A stretch of 13,026 nucleotides of DNA. Origin: an uncultured Litorilinea sp. Its GTDB lineage: Bacteria > Chloroflexota > Anaerolineae > Caldilineales > Caldilineaceae. Positions 6,969-13,026 of the stretch are shown here, piece after piece (the stretch's first letter is position 1; each line of letters opens with the position of its first letter). The DNA lies in assembly GCA_937922105.1 (NCBI GenBank), contig CAKZVN010000219.1:1-13026 (forward strand). Reading direction: 5' to 3'. Under the pieces are notes generated by a model. It was not told the origin of the DNA. It did no database searches and saw nothing but the letters and a program-made list of their open reading frames with translations. The translations under genes and the position numbers were made by a program.

Positions 6969-7349
6969 ATGAATCGCCTACTGCTCTACCGCATCGCCGT
7001 CGCGCTGCACGCTCTGTATTGCCTCTTGGCCGTCATCTTAGTTTTCCCTATCTTGGTAGGCGGTCCCGACGCCGGCGGCGTCTTTAGCGGTATCCCGCAA
7101 GTGGTCATCGTGCTGGGCGGCCTGCTGGCGACTGCCGGGGTGGTCTCCGCTTACGGTGCATGGCGCTTCCAGAAATGGGGTATCTGGCTCACCATTGTCG
7201 TGCGCGCCCTGGACGGCCTCGCGGCCTTGCCGGGACTCCTCTTCGCGCCGTCCGAGGCGGCGCGGCTGTCCGCCATTGCCGGCGTCGTCCTGGGGATCTT
7301 GACCATCGTTGTGCTGCTCCAACGTCCCAAGGCGCAGGCTGTCGCCTAA
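6969..7349 (+). CDS. Four-helix membrane protein, first of a tandem paralogous pair
   Basis: This 126-residue, very hydrophobic protein has predicted helices at about 8-30, 42-64, 68-93 and 97-117. Its most conserved part is GAWRFQKWGIWLTIVVRALD (63-82), which also occurs in the next gene. I do not recognise a characterised family; it resembles small integral membrane proteins annotated only as hypothetical. The ATG at 6969 has AAGGAG upstream with suitable spacing. It lies 40 bases after the lipoprotein and 39 bases before its paralogue, which suggests one transcription unit. A membrane partner for the lipoprotein or for the downstream sensor kinase is possible but unproven. Confidence 0.8.
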   Translation: MNRLLLYRIAVALHALYCLLAVILVFPILVGGPDAGGVFSGIPQVVIVLGGLLATAGVVSAYGAWRFQKWGIWLTIVVRALDGLAALPGLLFAPSEAARLSAIAGVVLGILTIVVLLQRPKAQAVA

Positions 7350-7388
7350 GTGCGCCTTCAACACCCGATCGTCATCGGGAGAATTCAG

Positions 7389-7769
7389 ATGAATCACTCT
7401 CTACTCGTTCGGAGCGCCATCGTTGTACACGTTATCGCATCGCTGTTTGGTATACTCGGTTCCCTGCCCGCGTTGATGCAGGGGCCGTCCGCTGCAGGCA
7501 TGATGCAGGGCGCGCCGCAAGTTGTGCTGGTGGCCGCCGCGTTCGTCGGTGTGGCAGGGCTGGTATCCGCCTTCGGCGCGTGGCGTGGTCAGAAGTGGGG
7601 CATCTGGCTCACCATTGTCCTGCGCGCGCTGGATGGGCTGCTGGCGCTGCCCGGCGTGTTGTTCGCTCCCAACCCCGTCGGTCAAGCAATTTCGACCGCC
7701 GGCGTTCTGATCGGCATCTTCGTCATCGTGGTCCTGTTGCGGCGCACGCCGCGCCCGCAAACCGCGTAG
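7389..7769 (+). CDS. Four-helix membrane protein, second of the tandem paralogous pair
   Basis: It has exactly the same length (126 residues) and helix layout as the preceding gene product. Over residues 60-94, from the end of helix 2 through helix 3, about 30 of 35 residues are identical, including GAWR-x-QKWGIWLTIV-x-RALDG. The ends diverge more, with a Met/Gly-rich first loop (LMQGPSAAGMMQGAPQ, 29-44). The pair clearly arose by gene duplication, and the divergence outside the core says it is not recent. The ATG at 7389 has GGGAGA seven bases upstream. A strong hairpin follows 20 bases after the stop. Function unknown. Confidence 0.8.
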   Translation: MNHSLLVRSAIVVHVIASLFGILGSLPALMQGPSAAGMMQGAPQVVLVAAAFVGVAGLVSAFGAWRGQKWGIWLTIVLRALDGLLALPGVLFAPNPVGQAISTAGVLIGIFVIVVLLRRTPRPQTA

Positions 7770-7789
7770 GCTCTGGGCATCTGTTCCGT

Positions 7790-7817
7790 GTGAGGGGCGC
7801 GGCGGCGCGCCCCTCAC
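7790..7817 (+). terminator. 12-bp GC hairpin between the membrane paralogue and the sensor kinase
   Basis: GTGAGGGGCGCG (7790-7801) pairs perfectly with CGCGCCCCTCAC (7806-7817) around a GCGG tetraloop. CTTT follows three bases later. It stands 20 bases after one stop codon and 22 bases before the kinase ATG, so it could terminate the membrane-protein unit or attenuate read-through into the two-component genes. Confidence 0.6.
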
Positions 7818-7839
7818 CGGCTTTGGGGGAACCCACCTG

Positions 7840-9168
7840 ATGACGCGCGCGCAGTCCGGTTCGGCCATCACAAACCATCTAGGCCGCTGGTTTACCGGTC
7901 GGCGGCGCGGACTTCTGCGCCGCGTCGCGGTCATCGCCCTCACCGGCCTGCTACTGCTGTTCTGGGCAGCAACCGTCTATACCCTGTTGGTCGGTCTTTG
8001 GGGCAGGCTGGCCGGCGTTGCGCTGCGTGACGAAACCGGTGCGGTCTGGCTTGGTTGGATAGAAGTCCTCTTCATCGGCAGCGCGCTGCTCAGCGCCTGG
8101 CCCGTGCGCCGCTGGCTGGCAACGCGCATCGCCCACCTCATGGAGGACAACGGCGACAATGCCTACGCCATGATCAGCCGCCTGTCCCAGCAGATGGACG
8201 CCATCGAGACCGCAAACAGCCTGCTCCAGACGGTGGTGCGCTTGTTAGCCGAAACGCTCGACGTTGCCCATGTGAGTTTGACCACCGCACGCGATGGGCA
8301 ATCGTTCGCCCACGGCGCGCCGACCGCTACCCCGCCCATCCGCGTACCGCTGCGCTATAACCACAATGTGCTGGGCACGCTCACCGTCACGCCGCGTGTC
8401 GTCGGCGGTATGCCGTTACACGTCGACGCGCAACTCCTGGGCGATCTGGCGCGACAGGTCAGCCTCACCCTTTATGCCGCGCATCTATCAGCAGAACTGC
8501 AAGAGTCGCGGCGACGCATCGTCACCGCACACGAGGAGGGAAGCCGCCAATTGCGGCGCGACCTGCATGACGGGCTTGGCCCGGCGTTGGCAACCTTGAC
8601 CATGCAAGCGGATACGGCCCGCGAATTTCTGCGCCACGACCCCGATACGGCCGAGCGGCTGCTCGCGCAACTTGCGGAGCAAGCGCAATCCACCGTGGCG
8701 GAGGTACGCCGCATCGTCCACGGCTTGCGCCCGCCTGCGCTGGATGACGTGGGTCTGTTCGGCGCGCTGGAGGTGTTGATGGGGAGTTTTGCGTCGCCGA
8801 CGCTGACCGTGCGCGTGGAGATGCCTGCGTCCCGCCCGCGATTGAGCGCGGCGCTGGAGGTGGCGGTCTATCGCATCGTGCAAGAAGCCATGACCAACGT
8901 GGTGCGCCATGCCCACGCCCGCCACGCAACCTTGACCCTTGTGTGCGACGAACGCCGGCTGCACTTGCTCCTCTGCGACGACGGCGCAGGCTTGCCCGCA
9001 CAACCGGGCGCCGGTCTGGGACTACAGAGCATGCGCGCCCGCGCAGAGGAGTTAGGTGGTATACTTGCCATCCAGAGCAGTCCGTCGTCCGGTACGTGCA
9101 TCAGCGCCGAATTCCCGCTTGAGCCGGGAGACATCCATGACCGAACCGATCCGTATCCTGATCTGTGA
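7840..9168 (+). CDS. Sensor histidine kinase of the NarL-partner type (HisKA_3)
   Basis: This 442-residue membrane kinase has two N-terminal helices (about 29-54 and 70-88) separated by a short external loop. A GAF-like segment (about 125-215) follows, then the dimerisation/phosphoacceptor region. The phosphorylated histidine is H243 in RRDLHDGLGPALATL. The ATP-binding domain shows the N box EAMTNVVRHAHA (349-360) and the G boxes DDGAGLP and GAGLGLQSMRARAEELGG (380-407). With so small an extracellular loop it probably senses the membrane, a membrane partner or a cytoplasmic ligand through the GAF-like part. GGGGGA lies about ten bases before the ATG. The gene overlaps the response regulator by 32 bases, so the two are translated together and form a cognate pair. 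Confidence 0.9.
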   Translation: MTRAQSGSAITNHLGRWFTGRRRGLLRRVAVIALTGLLLLFWAATVYTLLVGLWGRLAGVALRDETGAVWLGWIEVLFIGSALLSAWPVRRWLATRIAHLMEDNGDNAYAMISRLSQQMDAIETANSLLQTVVRLLAETLDVAHVSLTTARDGQSFAHGAPTATPPIRVPLRYNHNVLGTLTVTPRVVGGMPLHVDAQLLGDLARQVSLTLYAAHLSAELQESRRRIVTAHEEGSRQLRRDLHDGLGPALATLTMQADTAREFLRHDPDTAERLLAQLAEQAQSTVAEVRRIVHGLRPPALDDVGLFGALEVLMGSFASPTLTVRVEMPASRPRLSAALEVAVYRIVQEAMTNVVRHAHARHATLTLVCDERRLHLLLCDDGAGLPAQPGAGLGLQSMRARAEELGGILAIQSSPSSGTCISAEFPLEPGDIHDRTDPYPDL

Positions 9169-9778
9169 CGATCACGCTCCGTTCCGCCAGGGCTTGAGCA
9201 TGATGCTGGCGACCGACGACTCGCTGCGCGTGGTGGGCGAAGCGGTGGACGGGCTGCAAGCGGTAGCCGCCGTGCCCCAGCTCCAACCGGACGTGGTGTT
9301 GATGGACCTGCAAATGCCCCACTTGAACGGGTTGGACGCCACACGGCGCATCGTGGCAAGCAGCCCGCACATGCGCATCCTCATCCTCACCATGTCCAAC
9401 GACCCGGCGACGGTCTTTCATGCGCTGCAAGCCGGGGCATCCGGCTACATCCTCAAAGGCGCACGCAAAGCAGACGTGGTGCGCGCCATCCACAATGTCT
9501 ATGAGGGTGAGGTGGTCTTTGGCGCAGCGGTGGCGCAACAGGTGATCCACCACTTCGCCCGCCTGCAAAGCGGGGTACAGGCCGCGACCTTTCCCGAGCT
9601 AAGCGACCGTGAAGGGGATATCTTGCGCCTGATGGCGCTGGAGCTCTCCAACGAGGCTATTGCCGAACGGCTGGGCATCCACCTCAAAACGGTGCGCAAT
9701 CATGTGTCCAACATCTGCGCCAAACTCCAAGTCGCCGACCGCGCCGCCGCCATCCAGCGCGCACGCGAACAACAATGA
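9137..9778 (+). CDS. LuxR/NarL-type response regulator
   Basis: This 213-residue protein has a receiver domain (about 5-120) and a LuxR-type helix-turn-helix (about 150-213). The acidic pocket is D11-D12, the phosphoacceptor is D57 (VVLMDLQMP), and T85 and K107 complete the switch residues. The DNA-binding part reads LSDREGDILRLMALELSNEA with the recognition segment LKTVRNHVSNI. The family is phosphorylated by HisKA_3 kinases and then dimerises on promoters. Its kinase is the overlapping gene. The ATG at 9137 has GGGAG upstream. Its targets are not shown; the two-copy dyads at 5904-5946 are one untested candidate. It ends 10 bases from the converging rimO stop. Confidence 0.93.
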   Translation: MTEPIRILICDDHAPFRQGLSMMLATDDSLRVVGEAVDGLQAVAAVPQLQPDVVLMDLQMPHLNGLDATRRIVASSPHMRILILTMSNDPATVFHALQAGASGYILKGARKADVVRAIHNVYEGEVVFGAAVAQQVIHHFARLQSGVQAATFPELSDREGDILRLMALELSNEAIAERLGIHLKTVRNHVSNICAKLQVADRAAAIQRAREQQ

Positions 9779-9788
9779 GGTCAGACGC

Positions 9789-11258
9789 CTACTCCAGCCC
9801 AATCGCGACCGGCGCAGGGTTCTTGCCGCTGCGGATGGTCTCGGTGACCAGCGGCTCGCCCACCAGGTCATAAGGCATGGCACCGTTGATGAAGACCTGG
9901 AACATAGACCCCGCGGGGACGCCGCGCACACCGGGAACCAGCACCAGCCCGTCCACCTCCGGTGCGTCACGATAGCTGCGCCCCAAGAGCAACGGCTCAC
10001 CGCTCTCCGCCATCTCGCCTTCGCCTTCCACCAAAATCTCCAGCATCTTGCCCACCAGCGCCTGGTTCTTGCGCAGGCTGATGGGCTGCTGCAACTCCAT
10101 GAGGCGAGCATAGCGCTCCTGCTTCAGCGCGTCGTCTACCTGGTCGGGCAACTCGGCGGCGGGTGTGCCCGGCTCAGGGCTAAAGGTGAACGCGCCCACC
10201 TTGTCGAACTCGCACGCCTGCACAAAGTCCAACAGCCCCTGGAACTCCTCCTCGGTCTCGCCGGGATAGCCCACGATGAAGGTGGTGCGCAGCGCGATGT
10301 CGGGCATGGCGGCGCGCAACTTGTGCAAGTGGTCGTAGACCATCTCCAGGCGGGACGGGCGGCGCATACGGCGCAAGGTACGCGGGTCGCCGTGCTGGAG
10401 CGGCATGTCCAAATAGGGGACAATCTTCTCCTCGCGCGCCATCACCTCGATGAGCGCATCGCTGACATGGCCCGGATAGGCGTACATCAGGCGCACCCAG
10501 CGCAAGTCATCCCCCGTGCGCCGGCAGATCGCGCTCAGCAAGCGCGCCAAGCTGTCCGGCTCGCCGCGGTCGCGGCCATAGTCGGTGCTATCCTGCGCCA
10601 CGATCACGAGCTCTTTGGCCCCCGCCGCCACCAGCGCCGCGGCCTCGTCCACCACCGCATCCAGTGGACGGCTGCGCAGTTTGCCCTTGAAGCTGGGGAT
10701 GGTACAGAACGCGCAGGGCGCGTTACAGCCGTCCGAAATTTTCAAGTACGCGCTGCCGCCCACCACCGGCGGGCGCGGCACCGCAGCCAAAAACTCCTCA
10801 CCGGGGTCGTCCAGCAACGCAGGCTTGCCCAGCAACATCGCGGGGATACGGTCGTCGCCCAGCAGGTCGTACTTGGCCTGACGGCGCGCATGACGCCCGC
10901 CGCGCAAACGCTCGATCAGGTGCAACACATCCATCCAGCGTCGCGTGCCCAGCAAGCCATCTACCTTCGGCGCGCGCTGCAACACCTCGTCGCCGTTGCG
11001 TTGGGCCAAGCAACCGGCTGCGATCAACAGTTGGTTGCGCCGCTTGCGCCGGGCCAACTCGTTGAGCACGCCGATGGACTCCTCTTTGGCTGCCTCCAAG
11101 AAGCCGCAAGTGTTGACGATCAACACGTCGGCCTCTTTGGGCGACGCCGTGGCGCGATAGTCCGCGCCGCGCAACAGCATTTCCATGCCGTCGCTGTCTA
11201 CCTTATTCTTTGGACAACCCAGCGTAATCAGATGATATTTCAAGATCGGTTTCCCCAT
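9789..11258 (-). CDS. rimO: Ribosomal protein S12 methylthiotransferase RimO
   Basis: RimO is a radical-SAM enzyme with two 4Fe-4S clusters that methylthiolates the conserved Asp of ribosomal protein S12. The 489-residue protein shows the N-terminal cluster cysteines C15 (LGCPKN), C51 (VNTCGF) and C83 (AGCLAQR). The radical-SAM motif CNAPCAFC is at 178-185 (C178, C182, C185), and a TRAM-like RNA-binding C-terminus starts at about 420. NTCGFLEAAKEESI and DGCNAPCAFCTIPSFKG are RimO-like rather than MiaB-like. The ATG at 11256-11258 lies inside the 3' end of the HD gene and overlaps it by 56 bases. A TTG five codons later has GGGGAAA before it and could be the real start. The gene is last in the operon led by the promoter at 12644. 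Confidence 0.93.
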   Translation of the reverse strand: MGKPILKYHLITLGCPKNKVDSDGMEMLLRGADYRATASPKEADVLIVNTCGFLEAAKEESIGVLNELARRKRRNQLLIAAGCLAQRNGDEVLQRAPKVDGLLGTRRWMDVLHLIERLRGGRHARRQAKYDLLGDDRIPAMLLGKPALLDDPGEEFLAAVPRPPVVGGSAYLKISDGCNAPCAFCTIPSFKGKLRSRPLDAVVDEAAALVAAGAKELVIVAQDSTDYGRDRGEPDSLARLLSAICRRTGDDLRWVRLMYAYPGHVSDALIEVMAREEKIVPYLDMPLQHGDPRTLRRMRRPSRLEMVYDHLHKLRAAMPDIALRTTFIVGYPGETEEEFQGLLDFVQACEFDKVGAFTFSPEPGTPAAELPDQVDDALKQERYARLMELQQPISLRKNQALVGKMLEILVEGEGEMAESGEPLLLGRSYRDAPEVDGLVLVPGVRGVPAGSMFQVFINGAMPYDLVGEPLVTETIRSGKNPAPVAIGLE

Positions 11259-11985
11259 CCGCGCTCTCGATATCGCCCCCGTCGAACAGTGACTCCAGAT
11301 GGAGCGCGCTCCCGGTTTCGCGCGCCTCGCGCGCCCATAGACTCACCAACGCCAGCATATTGCGATAGCGGCGCTCAGCCATGCGCCGGGCCGGACGCGT
11401 GTTCATACTCGCCACCGTGCGACTCAGCACCGCGTCCAAAAACTCAGCCACAAAGCGCCAGCGCTCGTCCATGCTGCGCCCCGCCGCGTACACGCTGCAC
11501 ACCGAAGCGATCACAGCTTGCACGCCCAACTTGGAGAGCTTGTCCGCGTCCCAGAGGACTGCCGCCTCCACAGGGGTTAACGGCGGCGCGCCCTCGGCGC
11601 GAAATAACCCCACATGCTGTCGGATGGCGTCGCAGACTGCCGGAATCTTCTGCGGCGGGAAGTCGGTGGCAGCCAAAATGGTCGCCGCCGCTGCGGCACC
11701 GGCGATGCCGTGACTCGGCTCTTCTTTGCGCACATCATGCAGCCAGGCCGCGGCCTCCACGGTCTCCAAGTCCGCGCCCACGGCGCGCCCCACGCGCAGC
11801 GCCAGCGCCACCACCTGCGTCACATGCTCCCAGCGATGGTCGAAAGGGATCGGATCCTCCGGCGCCAGCGACCAGGCGCGCCGCGCCTCTTCCTCGCTTT
11901 GCGCGCGGGCCGCGGCGCGGCAGGCTGCACGCCAAGCGGCCTGTGTGCCCTGTTCCGTTACCTCGTTCCTGGCAGCTTCGTTCAT
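11203..11985 (-). CDS. HD-domain phosphohydrolase, substrate unknown
   Basis: This 260-residue cytoplasmic protein has an HD fold: DHRWEHVTQVVALA (H50, H54), the metal-binding doublet in AAWLHDVRK (H83-D84), then SHG (H92), RQHVG (H124) and LWDADKLSKLG (D146, D148). This spacing fits HD metal-dependent phosphohydrolases of the YedJ-like kind, whose substrates are often nucleotides. The exact substrate cannot be inferred. The C-terminal 30 residues are acidic and look disordered. The ATG at 11983-11985 is secured by GGAGGAG (11993-11999) seven bases upstream and by an ATGA overlap with the stop of the preceding gene; a GTG six codons earlier is less likely. rimO overlaps its 3' end, so all three genes are probably coupled. 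Confidence 0.82.
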   Translation of the reverse strand: MNEAARNEVTEQGTQAAWRAACRAAARAQSEEEARRAWSLAPEDPIPFDHRWEHVTQVVALALRVGRAVGADLETVEAAAWLHDVRKEEPSHGIAGAAAAATILAATDFPPQKIPAVCDAIRQHVGLFRAEGAPPLTPVEAAVLWDADKLSKLGVQAVIASVCSVYAAGRSMDERWRFVAEFLDAVLSRTVASMNTRPARRMAERRYRNMLALVSLWAREARETGSALHLESLFDGGDIESADGETDLEISSDYAGLSKE

Positions 11986-12635
11986 CGCGGCGCTCCTCCC
12001 CACGGCTCCAAATCCAACAGCCGGTATGGATAGACATTGATCACTTCGGTGGCATGATACGCTGTACGCGTGGTCACATTGAGCCGATAGAGGTGGATAT
12101 GACCGTGGAGCAAATAGCGCGGCCGGAACCAGCGCATAAAGGTTAAAAAGCTGCGAAAGCCTTGGTGCGCGGGGTCCGGCAGGTCATGAATTCCCCACGG
12201 CGGTGAGTGAGCCACCAACACGTCGAGAAAGCGCCCATAGCGCGCCCGGTTATAAAACAGCCGCGGCACCATGCGCCCGATATTCTGCCACATCTCTTGT
12301 TCGGTATATTGGTAGCGCGACGAGCGGTTGTAGCGGATGGAGCCTTCCAGCCCGGCTAAGAGTAGCCCGCCCTCGCAGCGGCTGGTGGCATGTAGATTGA
12401 CCGCGCCCTGGGGCGTGCTGCGCGCCTCCCAGTTGCCGCCATGAAACTCCACCTCGCGCCCGTGATTCCCGAAAACATAGTAACAAGGCCGGTTGACCAT
12501 GCTCACCAGATACTCGATGTAATAGAGCGGCAGATCGCCGCAGCTGATGATCAGGTCCACCGGCCCGATCCGCTCGTTGATCCCGGCGCTATAGAGAATC
12601 GGTTCCACTTTGTCGGAGACGGCAAGCACGCGCAT
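11982..12635 (-). CDS. Small calcineurin-like metallophosphoesterase with altered metal motifs
   Basis: This 217-residue protein keeps most of the dinuclear phosphoesterase motifs: VSD (D8), SCGDLP (D34), FGNHG (N57, H58), VAHSPP (H143) and HGHIH (H179, H181). Two positions deviate: the usual Asp-x-His is Asp-Lys-Val (V10), and GNHD is GNHG (G59). The Val change removes a usual metal ligand, so metal use may differ; this may be normal for its subfamily. There is no signal peptide, so it is cytoplasmic. It is the first gene of the operon. The ATG at 12633-12635 lies eight bases after a -10 box and has no SD, which fits a leaderless mRNA. Its stop overlaps the HD gene start as ATGA. Confidence 0.85.
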   Translation of the reverse strand: MRVLAVSDKVEPILYSAGINERIGPVDLIISCGDLPLYYIEYLVSMVNRPCYYVFGNHGREVEFHGGNWEARSTPQGAVNLHATSRCEGGLLLAGLEGSIRYNRSSRYQYTEQEMWQNIGRMVPRLFYNRARYGRFLDVLVAHSPPWGIHDLPDPAHQGFRSFLTFMRWFRPRYLLHGHIHLYRLNVTTRTAYHATEVINVYPYRLLDLEPWGGAPR

Positions 12636-12643
12636 AGATCAAG

Positions 12644-12673
12644 ATTGTAGCATCGCCGGATAGCCAGGGTCAA
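12644..12673 (-). promoter_or_regulatory. Strong sigma-70-type promoter of the metallophosphoesterase-HD-rimO operon, probably leaderless
   Basis: On the minus strand a -35 box TTGACC (12668-12673) and a -10 box TACAAT (12644-12649) are 18 bases apart. Only eight bases separate the -10 from the ATG at 12633-12635. Since transcription normally begins about seven bases after the -10, the mRNA should start at or within a couple of bases of the start codon. Confidence 0.65.
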
Positions 12674-12901
12674 AGCAAGGCGGTCTTAACCGCGGCTGCA
12701 TCGCAACCCGGCACGCCACGCCCGATCCCACACCGGTCTGCAACCTTTTACGCCGCGCTGCGTACTGATAGATAGTGGTAGACAGGGCCGCGGGATACGC
12801 GGCACCGATCAGTCAGTCCAGGGCTAAGCATAACGGCGTGTCCGGTCACCGACACTAGGCCGCCACGCAACGAACATAAGCGGCAAAAGGAGAGAACCAT
12901 C
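12674..12901 (+). other. Intergenic region upstream of the right-edge gene
   Basis: No protein-like frame or tRNA is seen. It holds a 6-bp hairpin, GCCGCG-GGATA-CGCGGC (12787-12803), and an imperfect dyad around GTGTCCGGTCACCGACAC (12838-12855). Both are candidates for leader or operator elements of the gene at 12902. I found no convincing plus-strand promoter; TTTTAC (12746) with GATAGT (12771) is poor in match and spacing. Confidence 0.4.
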
Positions 12902-13026
12902 ATGTCCGACACTGAAAACGTTGAGCGCAACACCCACCCGACCGGCGACCCGCAAGTTTCCGCGGCCGGGCGCGCAGCCGGCATGGCGCGCGAACAAGCA
13001 AGCGCCGCTGCTTCCGCCTTGCGCCG
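12902..13026 (+). CDS. Unrecognised alanine-rich protein, N-terminal fragment cut by the window edge
   Basis: Only 41 codons are present, beginning MSDTENVERNTHPTGDPQVS and continuing as an Ala/Arg/Gly-rich stretch (AAGRAAGMAREQASAAASAL). The start is supported by AAGGAGAG (12888-12895) a few bases before the ATG. The first 20 residues look polar and disordered, and the following part could begin an amphipathic helix or coiled coil. There is no signal peptide. I do not recognise the family, and too little is present to assign one. Confidence 0.6.
   Translation, partial: MSDTENVERNTHPTGDPQVSAAGRAAGMAREQASAAASALR

Noticed and set aside
9660..12146. A very long open frame (828 codons) on the plus strand.
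   Set aside because: It lies antisense to rimO, the HD gene and the metallophosphoesterase, all with clear family motifs. The translation is Arg/Ala/Gln/His-rich with no domain, as expected for an antisense frame in GC-rich DNA.
12838..12855. Imperfect palindrome near the right-edge gene, considered as a regulator site.
   Set aside because: It needs a bulged base and has no second copy nearby, so it is only mentioned within the intergenic entry.
1..13026. tRNA, rRNA, CRISPR array, insertion sequence or attachment site.
   Set aside because: Reading both strands I saw no T-loop or anticodon arm pattern, no regularly spaced repeat array beyond the 21-bp pair, no transposase motifs and no flanking inverted repeats. 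A tRNA or Rfam search would settle the RNA part.

Overview
The window is GC-rich bacterial DNA, densely packed with genes and with short intergenic gaps. The gene set and protein style point to a Chloroflexota bacterium of the Caldilineae/Anaerolineae type: a lipoprotein with a TPAP-rich linker after its lipobox, a lone MtaB-type methyltransferase, and a membrane protein with a HHAIEHATL motif. This assignment is an inference from the sequence and was not tested by any search. I see no mobile element, CRISPR array, rRNA or tRNA. The content looks like ordinary chromosome.

Left part (1-1304): the first 22 codons of a Mn/Fe superoxide dismutase run off the left edge on the minus strand, preceded by a strong Shine-Dalgarno (SD) sequence and a good sigma-70-type promoter. 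That promoter overlaps the probable terminator of the next minus-strand gene, a membrane-anchored metallophosphoesterase of the YkuE type.

Centre (1563-9778, plus strand): a promoter leads into transketolase, followed closely by a small two-helix membrane protein of the DUF6391 type. A 15-bp hairpin then precedes a gene that matches methanol:corrinoid methyltransferase MtaB, with its zinc ligands, but with no corrinoid partner in the window. After a second hairpin and a pair of 21-bp direct repeats comes a lipoprotein built of two cupredoxin-like halves. Two tandem paralogous four-helix membrane proteins follow. After a third hairpin there is a NarL/LiaS-type two-component pair, with a HisKA_3 sensor kinase overlapping a LuxR-type response regulator.

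Right part (9789-12673, minus strand): an apparent operon of a small metallophosphoesterase, an HD-domain phosphohydrolase and rimO (the ribosomal protein S12 methylthiotransferase). It is read from a strong promoter placed so close to the first ATG that the mRNA is probably leaderless. The first two genes are coupled by an ATGA overlap, and rimO overlaps the HD gene. The response regulator and rimO converge with 10 bp between their stop codons. At the right edge an unrecognised alanine-rich protein starts on the plus strand and is cut off.

I found no convincing new multi-gene system. The most distinctive items are the orphan MtaB, the duplicated cupredoxin lipoprotein with one degenerate copper site and operator-like repeats upstream, the tandem membrane paralogues beside a two-component system, and the leaderless metallophosphoesterase-HD-rimO operon.
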